This document shows positions 48,054 through 58,605 of a stretch of 64,000 nucleotides of DNA, one piece after another (the stretch's first letter is position 1; every line of letters starts with the position of its first letter). Source of the DNA: an uncultured Lachnospiraceae bacterium (GTDB lineage: Bacteria; Bacillota; Clostridia; Lachnospirales; Lachnospiraceae); the NCBI GenBank assembly GCA_900315055.1, contig OMXP01000004.1, positions 1 through 64,000 on the forward strand, given 5' to 3'. A model generated the notes under the pieces. That model had not been told where the DNA came from. It saw only the letters and a program-made list of their open reading frames with translations, and searched no databases. The translations under genes were made by a program, and so were the position numbers.

Positions 48054-51000
48054 ATGAAAACACTGAGCGAACCGCTCCGGGAATCGGAGTCTTACAACAG
48101 AATCGTGGGCGCCCTGAAGGGCGAGGCCGGGCAGGTACTTGCCGACGGGTGCGTCGGCACCCAGAAGATGCACCTTGTGGACACCGTATCGCGCGATCCC
48201 GCGCTCTCGATGCACGCGCGCTACCGGCTGATCCTTGCCGATTCCGAGCAGAGGGCAAGGACGATCGCGGAGGAGTACCGCTTCTATGACCGGAACACCT
48301 TCGTGTTCCCGGCAAAGGATCTCATCTTCTACCAGGCGGACCTTCGGTCCGGACAGGTGGAATCGGAGCGCATCCGCTGCCTTCGAAAGCTCATGGACGC
48401 AAAGCCCGTCTGCATCGTCACGACCCTCGCCGCCCTGATGACCCCGCAGGTGCCCTTAAAGGACCTGAAGAAGAGCATCCTCACGATCAAGAAGGGCGAT
48501 ACCATCGACACCATGGACCTCTCCCAGAAGCTGATCTCGATGGGATACCAGAGGAATACGCCGCAGGTCGGGGGACCGGGGCAGTTTGCCATCCGGGGCG
48601 ATATCATCGACATCTTCGACCTGACCGGCGAGAACCCGGTGCGCATCGAGCTTTTCGGCGATGAGGTGGACAGGATCCGAACCTTTGATGCCTTAAGCCA
48701 GCGGCAGATCGAGCCCCTCGATGTGGCAAGGATCTACCCCGCGTCCGAGATGATCCTGCCAAAGGACCGCCTTGATGCCGGTCTTGACAGGATGGAACGG
48801 GACCTTGTAAAGACCGCGGAGGCTCTCCGCTCCCAGGGGAAGATGGAGGCCGCCCATACCCTCGAGGAGAACGTCGGCGAGACTCTCGAGGAGGCAAGGC
48901 AGTGGGGACACTACGAAAAGCTCGAGGGATACATCAGCTACTTTGCGGAACAGACCGAGAGCTTTCTCGACCTGTTTCCGAAGGACATGACCCTCGTCGT
49001 CCTGGATGAGCCCTCGCACCTTTCCGGCTCCGCAAACGCCGTGGAGGAGGAATTCCGTCAGAGCATGATCTCGAGAGCGGAGAAGGGTCTTTGTCTTCCG
49101 GGGCAGATGGACCTCATCAAGGGGACGGAGGAGCTCACCGCAAAGCTGACATCCTGCAGGAGGCTTGGCCTTACGACCCTTGCGGAGAACAACCCGTTTA
49201 TCGACAGCGCATCCATCGTGCGGCTCTCCGTCCGGGAGGTTGCAGCCTACAACAAGCGCTTCGACCTTCTCGTCTCGGACATCCGGCGCTACCGGAAAGA
49301 TGGCTGGCGCGTCGTCCTCTTTGCACCCTCGAGGACGAGGGCAAAGCGCCTTGCGGACGACCTGAAGGAGCAGGACGTTCCCGCCTTCTACAGCGAGAAC
49401 CCGGAGAAGGTCCTCGAGAAGGGCGAGGTGATGACCTACTACGGCCACCTCACCCGGGGCTTTGAGTACACGGACATCCGCTTTGCCGTCATTACGCAGA
49501 GCGACATCTTCGGGCAGGAGAAGGAGAAGAAGGCAAAGAAGAAGCGCTACGAGGGCGACGGCGCCATCGCAAGCTTCCAGGACCTTCATGTCGGCGACTT
49601 CGTGGTCCATGAGGACTACGGCATCGGCATCTACCGGGGTGTCGAGAAGATCGAGGTCGAGGGAGTCCGGAAGGACTACCTGAAGATCGAATACGGGGAT
49701 CACTCGATCCTGTACATTCTCCCGAACGAGATGAACGTGCTGCAGAAGTACGCATCCGAGGGAGAGGGAAAGCCCCGCCTTAACAAGCTGGGGACCAGGG
49801 ACTGGCAGAAGACCAAGAACAAGGTCAAAGGTGCCGTCGAGGAGGTCGCGCAGGATCTTGTCGATCTCTATGCAAAGAGGGCCGAGGAGAAGGGCCATGC
49901 CTTCCCGAAGGACAGCCTCTGGCAGCAGGAGTTCGAGGAGATGTTCCCCTATGAAGAGACCGAGGATCAGCTCGCGGCGATTTCCGCTGTCAAGAAGGAC
50001 ATGGAGTCCACGAAGATCATGGACCGCCTCATCTGCGGAGACGTGGGATTTGGCAAGACGGAGATCGCCATCCGCGCGGCCTTCAAGGCCGTGCAGGACG
50101 ACTGCCAGGTGGCGGTTCTTGTTCCGACGACCATCCTTGCACAGCAGCATTACAATACCTTTACGGAGCGCATGAAGGACTTCCCGGTGACCATCGAGAT
50201 GCTCTCGCGCTTCAGGACGCCCGCGGAGAACAAAAAGACGATCGAAAAGCTCGCAAAGGGGCAGGTCGACATCGTGATCGGCACCCACCGGCTGCTCTCG
50301 AAGGACGTGAAGTTCAAGAAGCTGGGCCTTCTTGTCGTCGACGAGGAGCAGCGCTTCGGTGTCACCCACAAGGAGCGCATCAAAAAGATGCGTGAAAACG
50401 TGGATGTCCTGACGCTCTCCGCAACCCCGATCCCGAGGACCCTGCACATGAGTCTTGTGGGGATCCGGGACATGTCGGTCCTTGAGGAGGCGCCGCAGGA
50501 TCGGCAGCCGATTCAGACGTATGTGTGCGAGTACAACGAGGAGATGGTCCGGGAGGCGATCCTTCGGGAGATCTCAAGGGGCGGACAGGTCTACTATGTC
50601 TACAACCGCGTAAACGACATCGACCTTGTGACGGCGCGCCTGCAGCAGGCGGTGCCGGAGGCGAGGATCCGCTTTGCCCACGGGCAGATGAGTGAGCAGG
50701 AGCTCGAGAAGGTGATGTATGATTTCATCTCCGGAGAGATCGATGTCCTCGTCTCGACGACCATCATCGAGACCGGCATGGACATCTCGAACGTGAACAC
50801 GATCATCATTCACGATGCCGAAAACATGGGTCTCTCCCAGCTCTATCAGCTCAGGGGCCGTGTTGGCCGCTCGAGCCGGACCGCCTATGCGTTCCTCATG
50901 TACAGGAAGGGAAAGATGCTGACCGAGGTCGCCCAGAAACGTCTTGCGGCGATCCGCGAGTTCACGGACCTTGGCAGCGGATTCCGCATCTCCATGCGGG

Positions 51001-51653
51001 ATCTCGAGATCCGCGGCGCGGGATCGGTCCTCGGCCGCGCCCAGTCGGGGCACATGGCCCAGGTCGGCTATGATCTCTACTGCAAGATGCTGGAAACCGC
51101 GGTGCGCACCGCAAAGGGCGAGACGGTCGAAGAAGAGAAGAACACCAGAGTCAGCCTTGAGGTCGATGCGTTCATCCCCGAGAGCTACATCACGAACGAG
51201 GAGCAGAAGCTCGACATCTACAAGAAGATCTCCGAGTGTCAGAGCCTCGAGGACTGCGACGACGTGCGCGATGAGCTGCGCGACCGGTTCGGAGACAAGA
51301 TCCCGCAGGCGGCCGAAAACCTGCTCCGGATCGCGCTGATAAGGTCCATCGCATCAAAGCTCGACATCGAGGACATCACGGGAGGCGGAGGATCCTGCCG
51401 CTTTACGATGCGGGCAAAGGCGGATGTCAGGGTGGAGAATATCCCCCGGCTTCTTGCAATCTACAATCATGGAAAGATCCGCCCTCTGCAGTTCTTCCCG
51501 AACGGCATGGCGAAGGGGGATTATAAGGGGCAGCCGTATTTCGAGCTTGCCGTGAAAGTCGAAAACATCAGCATCAAGGACGAACAGAACCTGCTGTCCG
51601 CGGTCGAGGAGTTCCTCGTGAACTTCTCTGCAACACTTCGGGCGGCAAACTAA
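48054..51653 (+). CDS. mfd: Transcription-repair coupling factor Mfd
   Basis: 1199 residues, full length. Removes stalled RNA polymerase and recruits UvrA. N-terminal UvrB-like module (GGPGQFAIRGDIIDIF), the CarD-like RNA-polymerase-binding domain near residues 500-570 (LHVGDFVVHEDYGIGIYRGV), RecG-like helicase with P-loop ICGDVGFGKTE near 660, DEEQ box and LSATPIPRTLHMS, and the C-terminal TRCF domain. Ten bases after pth, so co-transcribed. Confidence 0.97.
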   Translation: MKTLSEPLRESESYNRIVGALKGEAGQVLADGCVGTQKMHLVDTVSRDPALSMHARYRLILADSEQRARTIAEEYRFYDRNTFVFPAKDLIFYQADLRSGQVESERIRCLRKLMDAKPVCIVTTLAALMTPQVPLKDLKKSILTIKKGDTIDTMDLSQKLISMGYQRNTPQVGGPGQFAIRGDIIDIFDLTGENPVRIELFGDEVDRIRTFDALSQRQIEPLDVARIYPASEMILPKDRLDAGLDRMERDLVKTAEALRSQGKMEAAHTLEENVGETLEEARQWGHYEKLEGYISYFAEQTESFLDLFPKDMTLVVLDEPSHLSGSANAVEEEFRQSMISRAEKGLCLPGQMDLIKGTEELTAKLTSCRRLGLTTLAENNPFIDSASIVRLSVREVAAYNKRFDLLVSDIRRYRKDGWRVVLFAPSRTRAKRLADDLKEQDVPAFYSENPEKVLEKGEVMTYYGHLTRGFEYTDIRFAVITQSDIFGQEKEKKAKKKRYEGDGAIASFQDLHVGDFVVHEDYGIGIYRGVEKIEVEGVRKDYLKIEYGDHSILYILPNEMNVLQKYASEGEGKPRLNKLGTRDWQKTKNKVKGAVEEVAQDLVDLYAKRAEEKGHAFPKDSLWQQEFEEMFPYEETEDQLAAISAVKKDMESTKIMDRLICGDVGFGKTEIAIRAAFKAVQDDCQVAVLVPTTILAQQHYNTFTERMKDFPVTIEMLSRFRTPAENKKTIEKLAKGQVDIVIGTHRLLSKDVKFKKLGLLVVDEEQRFGVTHKERIKKMRENVDVLTLSATPIPRTLHMSLVGIRDMSVLEEAPQDRQPIQTYVCEYNEEMVREAILREISRGGQVYYVYNRVNDIDLVTARLQQAVPEARIRFAHGQMSEQELEKVMYDFISGEIDVLVSTTIIETGMDISNVNTIIIHDAENMGLSQLYQLRGRVGRSSRTAYAFLMYRKGKMLTEVAQKRLAAIREFTDLGSGFRISMRDLEIRGAGSVLGRAQSGHMAQVGYDLYCKMLETAVRTAKGETVEEEKNTRVSLEVDAFIPESYITNEEQKLDIYKKISECQSLEDCDDVRDELRDRFGDKIPQAAENLLRIALIRSIASKLDIEDITGGGGSCRFTMRAKADVRVENIPRLLAIYNHGKIRPLQFFPNGMAKGDYKGQPYFELAVKVENISIKDEQNLLSAVEEFLVNFSATLRAAN

Positions 51654-51663
51654 GGAGACGAAC

Positions 51664-52626
51664 ATGAATCACAGCTGGAACATCACCGTGGCACTGCCGA
51701 TGACAAAGGAGAGAAGAGAGATCCTCGAGGCGGCTTCTCCCGCGTCCACGTTCACTTACGTGGAGCCGGGAAAGGCAACGGAGGAAGATGTAAAGGACGC
51801 CGATATCCTCATCGGACTCATTTCGTCGGCAATCTGCCATGCGGCGAAGAACTGCGTCTGGTACCAGGCAAATGCCGCAGGACCGGACGCCTATGTAAAG
51901 CCCGGCGTGTTCCCGAAGGAGAACGTCATCGTCACGTCTGCCGTCGGCGCCTACGGGCCGGCGGTCGGAGAGCACATGCTGGCGCTGACCCTTGCGGCCC
52001 AGAAGAACCTCGGGCTCTACCGGGACAATCAGAACAATGCGATCTGGAGGGACGAGGGAAGAGTCGGAACCCTTTACAACGCAAATGTCCTGGTCCTGGG
52101 ACTCGGGGATATCGGAGGCACCTATGCAAAGTACTGCGCGGCCTTCGGAGCAAGGGTCGTGGGCTTTCGGCGCCACAAGAGCGCTATCCTGCCGGAGGGC
52201 GTTCGCATGGTCTGCACGATGGACGAGCTCGACCTGTACCTGAAGGATGCGGACGTCGTCGCCATGTGTCTTCCGGGATCGAAGGAGACGTATCACGTGA
52301 TCGATGAGAGAAGGCTTTCCCTCATGAAGCCGACGGCAGTCCTTGTGAACTGCGGGCGCGGCAATGCCGTCGACTGCATGGCCCTTGCCGCGGCGCTTAG
52401 GGAGCGGCGGATCTTTGCCGCAGGCCTTGATGTCACGGAGCCGGAGCCTCTGCCGGTGGGACACCCGCTCTGGAGCGAGAAGCACTGCATCCTGACACCC
52501 CACAGTGCCGGGTGGTTCCACATGGACGAGACCGTGGACCGGATTGTCCGGATTGCCGCGGAGAACCTTCGGCACTTTGAGCGGGGCGAGACCATGAAGA
52601 ACGTGATGACAGGCGCCAGGGGATGA
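51664..52626 (+). CDS. D-isomer-specific 2-hydroxyacid dehydrogenase
   Basis: 320 residues. NAD-binding motif VLGLGDIGGTYAKY, then catalytic Arg in VNCGRGNAVD, Glu in DVTEPEPLP and His in LTPHSAGW. It belongs to the broad D-lactate/glycerate/phosphoglycerate-type family, but the sugar or keto acid used cannot be read from sequence. GGAGACGAAC precedes the ATG, ten bases after mfd. Interest arises from the lar genes 10 kb away, but a link is only a guess. Confidence 0.9.
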   Translation: MNHSWNITVALPMTKERREILEAASPASTFTYVEPGKATEEDVKDADILIGLISSAICHAAKNCVWYQANAAGPDAYVKPGVFPKENVIVTSAVGAYGPAVGEHMLALTLAAQKNLGLYRDNQNNAIWRDEGRVGTLYNANVLVLGLGDIGGTYAKYCAAFGARVVGFRRHKSAILPEGVRMVCTMDELDLYLKDADVVAMCLPGSKETYHVIDERRLSLMKPTAVLVNCGRGNAVDCMALAAALRERRIFAAGLDVTEPEPLPVGHPLWSEKHCILTPHSAGWFHMDETVDRIVRIAAENLRHFERGETMKNVMTGARG

Positions 52627-53609
52627 AGAAGGCGGCAAAAACTGCAGAACGGATCGCTGCCTTTCTCCTTGCCGTATCGATTCTCCTTGTCCTTGTCTGG
52701 TGCGTGCCGCAGTTTGCGGGATACCGGCCGCTGACCGACGGAAATAAGGTCCTGTACGTAAAGGAAGGAAAACTTCCGGACCGGAATACGGAAACCTCCT
52801 ACTACTATGAGGACAAGGAGATGGTTCTCGGGACCCTGACAAAGGAGGCAAACAATACCTACGCTGCAGAGGACGGGACGATCATCGGCGAAAAGCAGGT
52901 GATCGGGACGGTGGCTTTTACGGTGCCGTGTATCGGCGCGTTCTACCGGCACTTCACGCCTCCGCGCACCGTGGTGGTACTCCTTGTCCTGATCCTGGTC
53001 TTCGGCCTTTTGCACGGCAGCGGGAAGGACAAAAAGCCGCAGAAGGAAGAAGAGAAGAAGACACAGCCGGCGAGGGAAGAGAAGAAACCGGAGATGGCAG
53101 CGGAAGAACAGAAGGCACCTGAAGAGCCGAAGCCGGAGGAGAAAACGGCAGAAGAAAAGCCGGAGAAGAAAGAACCTTCGCCTGCTCCTGTTTCTGCACC
53201 CGCCCCTGCACCCGCCCCTGTGGCTCCGGACGAGGACGACTTCTTCGACCTTGCGGACGGGAACGAAACGGATACCCTGAAAGAAGACGATCAGGGGAGT
53301 CGGAAAGAGAAGACCAAAGTCAGAGAGGAAGACGGAAAAGCCAGAGAGGAGAAGAAAGAGGAGACGGGGAAGACTCTTCTTCCCGAGGACGAGGAAGAGA
53401 GCTCTCTTGATATGGTGGATCTCGATGCGCAGTGGGGCATGGATGTCACCGATGATCCCCACTGGGCGGATGATGTCCCTGACGATACGCCGGAAGCTGT
53501 TCCCGGCAAAGAGGACAGTACAGACGGGAAGACGGAAGAGAAGGAGACCTCCGATGACGAGGAGGACTACCCCGAGGATCCGAATCCCGATGATGATTTT
53601 GACATTTAG
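52623..53609 (+). CDS. Membrane protein with long acidic/lysine-rich tail, function unknown
   Basis: 328 residues. Helix 1 (about 12-30) and helix 2 (about 115-135) enclose an extracellular segment of about 85 residues (KVLYVKEGKLPDRNTETSYYYEDKEMVLG). From about 140 on the protein is low-complexity Glu/Lys/Pro/Ala and then Asp-rich, likely disordered and cytoplasmic. I recognise no family. The start overlaps the stop of the dehydrogenase (ATGA). Confidence 0.7.
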   Translation: MKKAAKTAERIAAFLLAVSILLVLVWCVPQFAGYRPLTDGNKVLYVKEGKLPDRNTETSYYYEDKEMVLGTLTKEANNTYAAEDGTIIGEKQVIGTVAFTVPCIGAFYRHFTPPRTVVVLLVLILVFGLLHGSGKDKKPQKEEEKKTQPAREEKKPEMAAEEQKAPEEPKPEEKTAEEKPEKKEPSPAPVSAPAPAPAPVAPDEDDFFDLADGNETDTLKEDDQGSRKEKTKVREEDGKAREEKKEETGKTLLPEDEEESSLDMVDLDAQWGMDVTDDPHWADDVPDDTPEAVPGKEDSTDGKTEEKETSDDEEDYPEDPNPDDDFDI

Positions 53610-53632
53610 TTACTGGAAAGTGCTGCTTTGCA

Positions 53633-54997
53633 ATGAGCTATAAGACATCAGATCCGCAGTATCTTCGCATGACCGGGGAGCCTGTGGGGAAGCTGATCCG
53701 GGAGCTCGCCGTGCCGACGATCCTCTCGATGCTGGTCACCAATATCTACAACATGGCCGATACCTACTTCGTCTCGGGCCTTGGTACCTCGGCATCCGGG
53801 GCGACGGGCGTGGTGTTCTCGCTGATGGCGGTGCTGCAGGCTTTCGGATTCATGTTCGGGCACGGAGCGGGCTCGAACATCTCAAGGCACCTCGGGGCAG
53901 GGCATCTCGACGATGCACGCACCTACAGTGCGGTGAGTTTCTATCTCTCGATTGCCGCGGGGGCTATTGTCGGTGTCGTGGGAATCGCCTTCCTCGACCC
54001 GTTCATGGTGCTTCTTGGCAGTACGCCGACGATCCTTCCCTATGCGAGGATCTACGGATTCTACATCCTCATCGCGGGACCCGCGATGACGGTGTCCTGC
54101 GTCATGAACAATATTCTTCGCTATGAGGGCAAGGCCTTCTATGCGATGGTGGGCCTGACGCTCGGCGGCGTGCTGAACATCTTCGGAGATGCGCTGCTGA
54201 TCCTGGGGTTCCACATGGGGATCGCAGGTGCGGGACTCTCCACCGCGGTGTCCCAGTACATATCCTGCGTGGTGCTGATCCTGCCCTACCTTCGGGGAAA
54301 GACAAAGAGCAGCTTTCACCCGAAGTACTTTAAGCCGACGCCCCACATCGTGGCGGACATCATCATGACCGGCTTCCCGTCCCTGGTGCGCCAGGGCCTC
54401 AATGCCGTCTCGACGATGGTGCTCAACAACTGCGCCGGCGTCTACGGCGATGCGGCCGTCGCGGCGGTCTCCATCTGCAGCCGCGTGGTCATGTTTTTCT
54501 CCTGCATCACGATCGGCATCGGCCAGGGCTATCAGCCGGTGGCGGCGTTCAACCAGGGCGCCGGGATCTACAGCCGTGTGAAGAAGGGCTTCTTTGCAGC
54601 CTTAAAGGGCGGCCTTTGTGTCATGATCATTCTTGCGGTGATCTCCTTTGTCTTTGCAGGCCCCATCGTCGAGATCTTCCGCGATGACCCGGAGGTCATC
54701 GACATCGGCACCGTGATGCTCCGGATCGAGGCACCGGCAATCGCCGTCTGCCCGCTGTCCGTGTTCGGAGACATGATGTTCCAGGCAACCGGGCATGCGG
54801 GACGCGCGTCCTTTCTTGCCGGCCTTCGCCGCGGAATCCTGCTGATCCCGATTCTTCTGATCCTCACGCACTTCTTCGGACTGACCGGTCTTGAGTGGAG
54901 CCAGGGCATTTCCGAGATGCTGACGGCCCTCATCACCCTGCCGCTTGTGGCATCGTTCTTCAGGACGCTGCCGCCGGATGCGGCGCAGGAGGAGTGA
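53633..54997 (+). CDS. MATE family efflux transporter
   Basis: 454 residues with about 12 predicted helices in two MatE repeats. Family features: PTILSMLVTNIYNMADTYFVSGLG in helix 1, and GAGSNISRHLGAG. These transporters export drugs or metabolites against Na+ or H+. The ribosome site (GGAAAG, about 14 bases away) is weak. A terminator follows. Confidence 0.93.
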   Translation: MSYKTSDPQYLRMTGEPVGKLIRELAVPTILSMLVTNIYNMADTYFVSGLGTSASGATGVVFSLMAVLQAFGFMFGHGAGSNISRHLGAGHLDDARTYSAVSFYLSIAAGAIVGVVGIAFLDPFMVLLGSTPTILPYARIYGFYILIAGPAMTVSCVMNNILRYEGKAFYAMVGLTLGGVLNIFGDALLILGFHMGIAGAGLSTAVSQYISCVVLILPYLRGKTKSSFHPKYFKPTPHIVADIIMTGFPSLVRQGLNAVSTMVLNNCAGVYGDAAVAAVSICSRVVMFFSCITIGIGQGYQPVAAFNQGAGIYSRVKKGFFAALKGGLCVMIILAVISFVFAGPIVEIFRDDPEVIDIGTVMLRIEAPAIAVCPLSVFGDMMFQATGHAGRASFLAGLRRGILLIPILLILTHFFGLTGLEWSQGISEMLTALITLPLVASFFRTLPPDAAQEE

Positions 54998-55035
54998 GAC
55001 TCCCCAATACTTGAAAAAATCCAGGAAAGATTTTT

Positions 55036-55066
55036 GGGACCCCTGCCTCCGGACAGGGGCTTTATT
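55036..55066 (+). terminator. Terminator between the MATE and fruK genes
   Basis: CCCCTG-CCTCCGGA-CAGGGG followed by CTTTATT. The same bases could lie in the fruK leader. Confidence 0.6.
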
Positions 55067-55129
55067 ATATGATGGAGCAGGGGTCTGTTTTGCCCTGTCA
55101 TGGAACCTCCAGAGGAAAGGAAACATCAG

Positions 55130-56038
55130 ATGATCTATACGGTCACATTCAATCCGGCGATCGATTACGTCGTTCACATGAAGGGAGAGCTGGTTCCCGG
55201 CAGTACCAACCGCACGGTGTCGGAGGAGATCTACTTCGGCGGCAAGGGCATCAACGTCTCCATGGTCCTTCAGGAGCTGGGACTTGAGACGACAGCTCTG
55301 GGCTTCATCGCGGGCTTTACCGGACGCGCCATTCGGGAGGGTGTGGAAAAGGCCGGCATCCACGCGCAGTTCATCGAGCTGCCGGATGGAAACTCCAGGA
55401 TCAACGTGAAGATCAAGGGAGAGGAGGAGACCGAGATCAATGCCCAGGGACCGAGGATCCCCGGGGTGTGCATCGACAGGCTCTATGAGAAGCTCGATGA
55501 GATCCGCGCGGGTGACCTGCTCGTCATCTCGGGCAGCATTCCGTCCTCTCTTCCGGATGACATCTACGAGAAGATCCTGCAGCGCCTGTCGGGGCGCGGC
55601 ATCGACTTTGTGGTCGACGCGACGGGAAAGCTTCTTTGGAACGTCCTGAAGTACCGCCCGTTCCTCATTAAGCCGAACCGTCAGGAGCTTGGCGGGATGT
55701 TCGGCGTAGAGATAAAGACAGAAGAGGATATCAGGACCTACGCGAAAAAGCTGCAGGAGCAGGGCGCGGGGAACGTCCTCATCTCCATGGCAGGCGACGG
55801 CTCGATGCTCCTTACAGAGGACGGACAGGTCCTCCGGAAGGGTGTCTGCAGGGGCAGGGTTTTGAACTCCGTCGGCGCCGGCGACTCGATGGTTGCCGGG
55901 TTCATTGCCGGGTACAAGAGGAGCCATGATTACAGGGTCGCTCTCGATCTTGGCACGGCGGCCGGAGGAGCGACAGCCTTCTCCGAGGGGCTTGCAAAGA
56001 AAGAGCTCATTGAAAGGCTGTATCAGACGCTTGTGTAG
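55130..56038 (+). CDS. fruK: 1-phosphofructokinase
   Basis: 302 residues from ATG 55130, after AGAGGAAAGGAAA; an ATG at 55100 would add ten residues outside the family N-terminus IYTVTFNPAIDY. PfkB-family kinase making fructose 1,6-bisphosphate from the fructose 1-phosphate produced by FruA. GGKGINVS near residue 33 and the catalytic GAGDSMVAGF near 247 are intact. The fructose PTS gene follows 45 bases later; no FruR regulator is present. Confidence 0.93.
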   Translation: MIYTVTFNPAIDYVVHMKGELVPGSTNRTVSEEIYFGGKGINVSMVLQELGLETTALGFIAGFTGRAIREGVEKAGIHAQFIELPDGNSRINVKIKGEEETEINAQGPRIPGVCIDRLYEKLDEIRAGDLLVISGSIPSSLPDDIYEKILQRLSGRGIDFVVDATGKLLWNVLKYRPFLIKPNRQELGGMFGVEIKTEEDIRTYAKKLQEQGAGNVLISMAGDGSMLLTEDGQVLRKGVCRGRVLNSVGAGDSMVAGFIAGYKRSHDYRVALDLGTAAGGATAFSEGLAKKELIERLYQTLV

Positions 56039-56083
56039 AGAGCAGCAAGGGGATTCGTTCAGAAAGCAAGAGGGAAGATTGAG

Positions 56084-58192
56084 ATGAAGATCCAGGACCT
56101 TCTGAAACCGGAGGGCATTCGGCTCGGGGTGACCTGCAGGGATCAGATGGAGGCGATCGATACACTGGTATCGCTCCAGGAAAAGAGCGGGAACCTCAAG
56201 GATGCGAAGGCCTACAAGGATGCGATCCTTTCCCGTGAGGCCAGGGGCACGACGGCGATCGGCATGGGCATCGCGGTGCCGCATGCAAAGACGGCCGCGG
56301 CAAAGCGCACGGGGCTGAGTGCGATCACCGTTCCGGAGGGCGTGGACTACAAGGCTTTTGACGGAGCGCCGGCAAAGCTCCTGTTCATGATTGCAGCGCC
56401 CGAGGAAACCCCGGACACACATCTCGAGATCCTTTCCGGGCTGATGACCATGCTGATGGATCCGGCCTTCACGGAAAAGCTCATGGCCGCGGATACGGTG
56501 GATGATTTCCTGAAGGCCATTGATGAGAAGGAAGCAGAGAAGGACGGGGAGGACGCGGAAGAGGAAGCGCAGCAGGAGGCTTTGGCAGAGGGGAAAACCG
56601 CAAGGATCCTTGCCGTCACGTCATGTCCCACCGGCATCGCCCACACCTTCCTGGCGGCGGAAGCCCTTGAGAAGGCAGCCAGGGCAAGGAACCTTCTGAT
56701 CCGGGTCGAGACCGACGGGCAAAGCGGCGCTCAGAACAGGCTGACCGAACAGGAGATCGCCGGCTGTGACTGCATCATCTGCGCAACAGACCGGAAGACC
56801 GAAATGGCGCGCTTTGACGGAAAGCCGCTGATCCTGACGTCCACCAGAAAGGCCATCAGCGAGCCGGACGCTCTCCTGGACAGGGCACTTTCCGGAAATG
56901 CCCCGGTGTATCACCACGCGGGAGACAGGGCAAAGAGCAGCCCCTCCTCCGGCTTCTCCCCGGGCGGGGAGAAGGGCTGGCGCAGGATCTACAGGAACCT
57001 GATGAACGGTGTCTCCCACATGCTGCCGTTTGTCATTGCGGGCGGTCTTCTGACCGCCATCTCGTTCCTCATCGATACGATCGCAGGCTACGGCGGATCC
57101 GGAAGCTCTTCCTTCGGTTCCATGACCCCGCTCTCCGCCCTGTTCCGGTACATCGGCGGTCTGTGCATGGGTCTTATGGTACCGGTTCTTTCGGGCTTCA
57201 TCGCAGAGTCCATCGCCGACAGACCGGGGCTTGTAGCCGGCTTTACCGGCGGTCTTCTTGCCGCCAACGGTAATGCCGCTGCTCAAAACTTCCTGTCCGG
57301 CTGGGGTGCGGACAGCATCGGGCAGCTCCCGGGCGCCTCACGCTTCATCGCACGGTTTGCCTTCCAGGGCAGCGGCTCCACCGTCTCCGGATTCCTCGGC
57401 GGCATCGCCGCGGGCTTTATCGCAGGGGGTCTGGTCCTCTGGCTTACAAAGGTCTTCCGTCATCTGCCGTCTTCGCTTGAGGGCGTGAAGTCGATCCTTC
57501 TGATCCCGCTTCTTGGCGTGCTTCTCGAGGGGCTTCTGATGTGCTTTCTCCTGAACCCGGTCATCGGCCTCATCAACACCGGGTTCTCGGCAATGCTCAC
57601 TGCGCTGGCCGATGCAAACCTGATGTGGCTTCTGGGTCTCGTGCTTGGCGCGATGATGGCGACCGACATGGGCGGCCCCATCAACAAGGCAGCCTACGTC
57701 TTCGGTACGGCGATGCTCTCCAACGCGGCGGATCTCATTGCGGCAGGAGCGCAGGTCTCCGATCCGAAGGTGCAGGCCTGCTACATGATGATGGCATCGA
57801 TCATGGCCGGCGGCATGGTTCCGCCGACGGGCATCGCCCTTGCATGCATCTGTTTCCCGGACAGGTTCACGCAGGTGGAGAAGGATACCACTGTCACGAA
57901 CCTCATCCTGGGCGCGTCCTTCATCACCGAGGGTGCGATCCCGTTTGCGGCAGCGGATCCGAAGCGCGTGATTCCATCCTGCATGGCAGGCGCAGGGGCT
58001 GCGGGCCTTTTATCCGCGATCTTCCACTGCACGCTGGTGGCACCACACGGCGGCATCTTCGTCTTCACGATGATCGGCAACCCGGGACTCTATATCCTGG
58101 CATGGGCTGCAGGCTCCGTCATCACCTGCGTGATCCTTGGCATGAGCCGGAAGGAACTGCCGGAAGAGACGCGGCAGGAAACAATGCGGTAA
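56084..58192 (+). CDS. fruA: PTS fructose transporter, EIIABC
   Basis: 702 residues. Imports fructose and phosphorylates it to fructose 1-phosphate. EIIA with phosphorylated H67 (GIAVPHAKT), EIIB with C181 (AVTSCPTGIAHTFL), then EIIC from about 305 with ten or so helices (GVSHMLPFVIAGGLL). Order A-B-C in one chain, as in Firmicute FruA. The gene sits between fruK and an HPr gene, forming a self-contained fructose unit apart from EI. Confidence 0.95.
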   Translation: MKIQDLLKPEGIRLGVTCRDQMEAIDTLVSLQEKSGNLKDAKAYKDAILSREARGTTAIGMGIAVPHAKTAAAKRTGLSAITVPEGVDYKAFDGAPAKLLFMIAAPEETPDTHLEILSGLMTMLMDPAFTEKLMAADTVDDFLKAIDEKEAEKDGEDAEEEAQQEALAEGKTARILAVTSCPTGIAHTFLAAEALEKAARARNLLIRVETDGQSGAQNRLTEQEIAGCDCIICATDRKTEMARFDGKPLILTSTRKAISEPDALLDRALSGNAPVYHHAGDRAKSSPSSGFSPGGEKGWRRIYRNLMNGVSHMLPFVIAGGLLTAISFLIDTIAGYGGSGSSSFGSMTPLSALFRYIGGLCMGLMVPVLSGFIAESIADRPGLVAGFTGGLLAANGNAAAQNFLSGWGADSIGQLPGASRFIARFAFQGSGSTVSGFLGGIAAGFIAGGLVLWLTKVFRHLPSSLEGVKSILLIPLLGVLLEGLLMCFLLNPVIGLINTGFSAMLTALADANLMWLLGLVLGAMMATDMGGPINKAAYVFGTAMLSNAADLIAAGAQVSDPKVQACYMMMASIMAGGMVPPTGIALACICFPDRFTQVEKDTTVTNLILGASFITEGAIPFAAADPKRVIPSCMAGAGAAGLLSAIFHCTLVAPHGGIFVFTMIGNPGLYILAWAAGSVITCVILGMSRKELPEETRQETMR

Positions 58193-58241
58193 CGGCGGCA
58201 GGCAGGAAAGTCATCTGTTTTTTTCGATAGGGGGAATTATC

Positions 58242-58514
58242 ATGGTATCTGAAAAGGTCAGGGTCATCAACAAAGAGGGGATGCACATGCGCCCGGCAGG
58301 TCTCATCGCACAGACGTGCGGTCTGATGAAGTCATCGGTCAGGATCTCCTACAACGGGAAGTTCTATGACTGCAAGTCGATCATCATGCTCATGAGCGCC
58401 GGCATCGGGTACGGCGCCGAGCTCGAGGTCATCGCAGAAGGCGAGGACGAGGAGGAGGCACTGAAGGATGTCGTGGACCTGTTTCACGCAGGCCTTGGCG
58501 ATCGTACAGCGTGA
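58242..58514 (+). CDS. ptsH: Phosphocarrier protein HPr
   Basis: 90 residues. Carries phosphate from EI to EIIA. Active-site His15 lies in GMHMRPAG (usually GIHARPA), and Ser46, the HPr-kinase site used in catabolite repression, is in YDCKSIIMLMS. AGGGGG precedes the ATG. The ptsI gene for EI does not follow, so HPr here is probably linked to fructose supply; it may or may not be the only HPr of the cell. Confidence 0.94.
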   Translation: MVSEKVRVINKEGMHMRPAGLIAQTCGLMKSSVRISYNGKFYDCKSIIMLMSAGIGYGAELEVIAEGEDEEEALKDVVDLFHAGLGDRTA

Positions 58515-58605
58515 ACCGCCTCCTGTGCTGACGGATCGCTGCACGACTGGCAGGCAGCCGGAAAAAGCAGCGGCAGAAAAAGAGCAAATGGGGGCAATTT
58601 AGTGG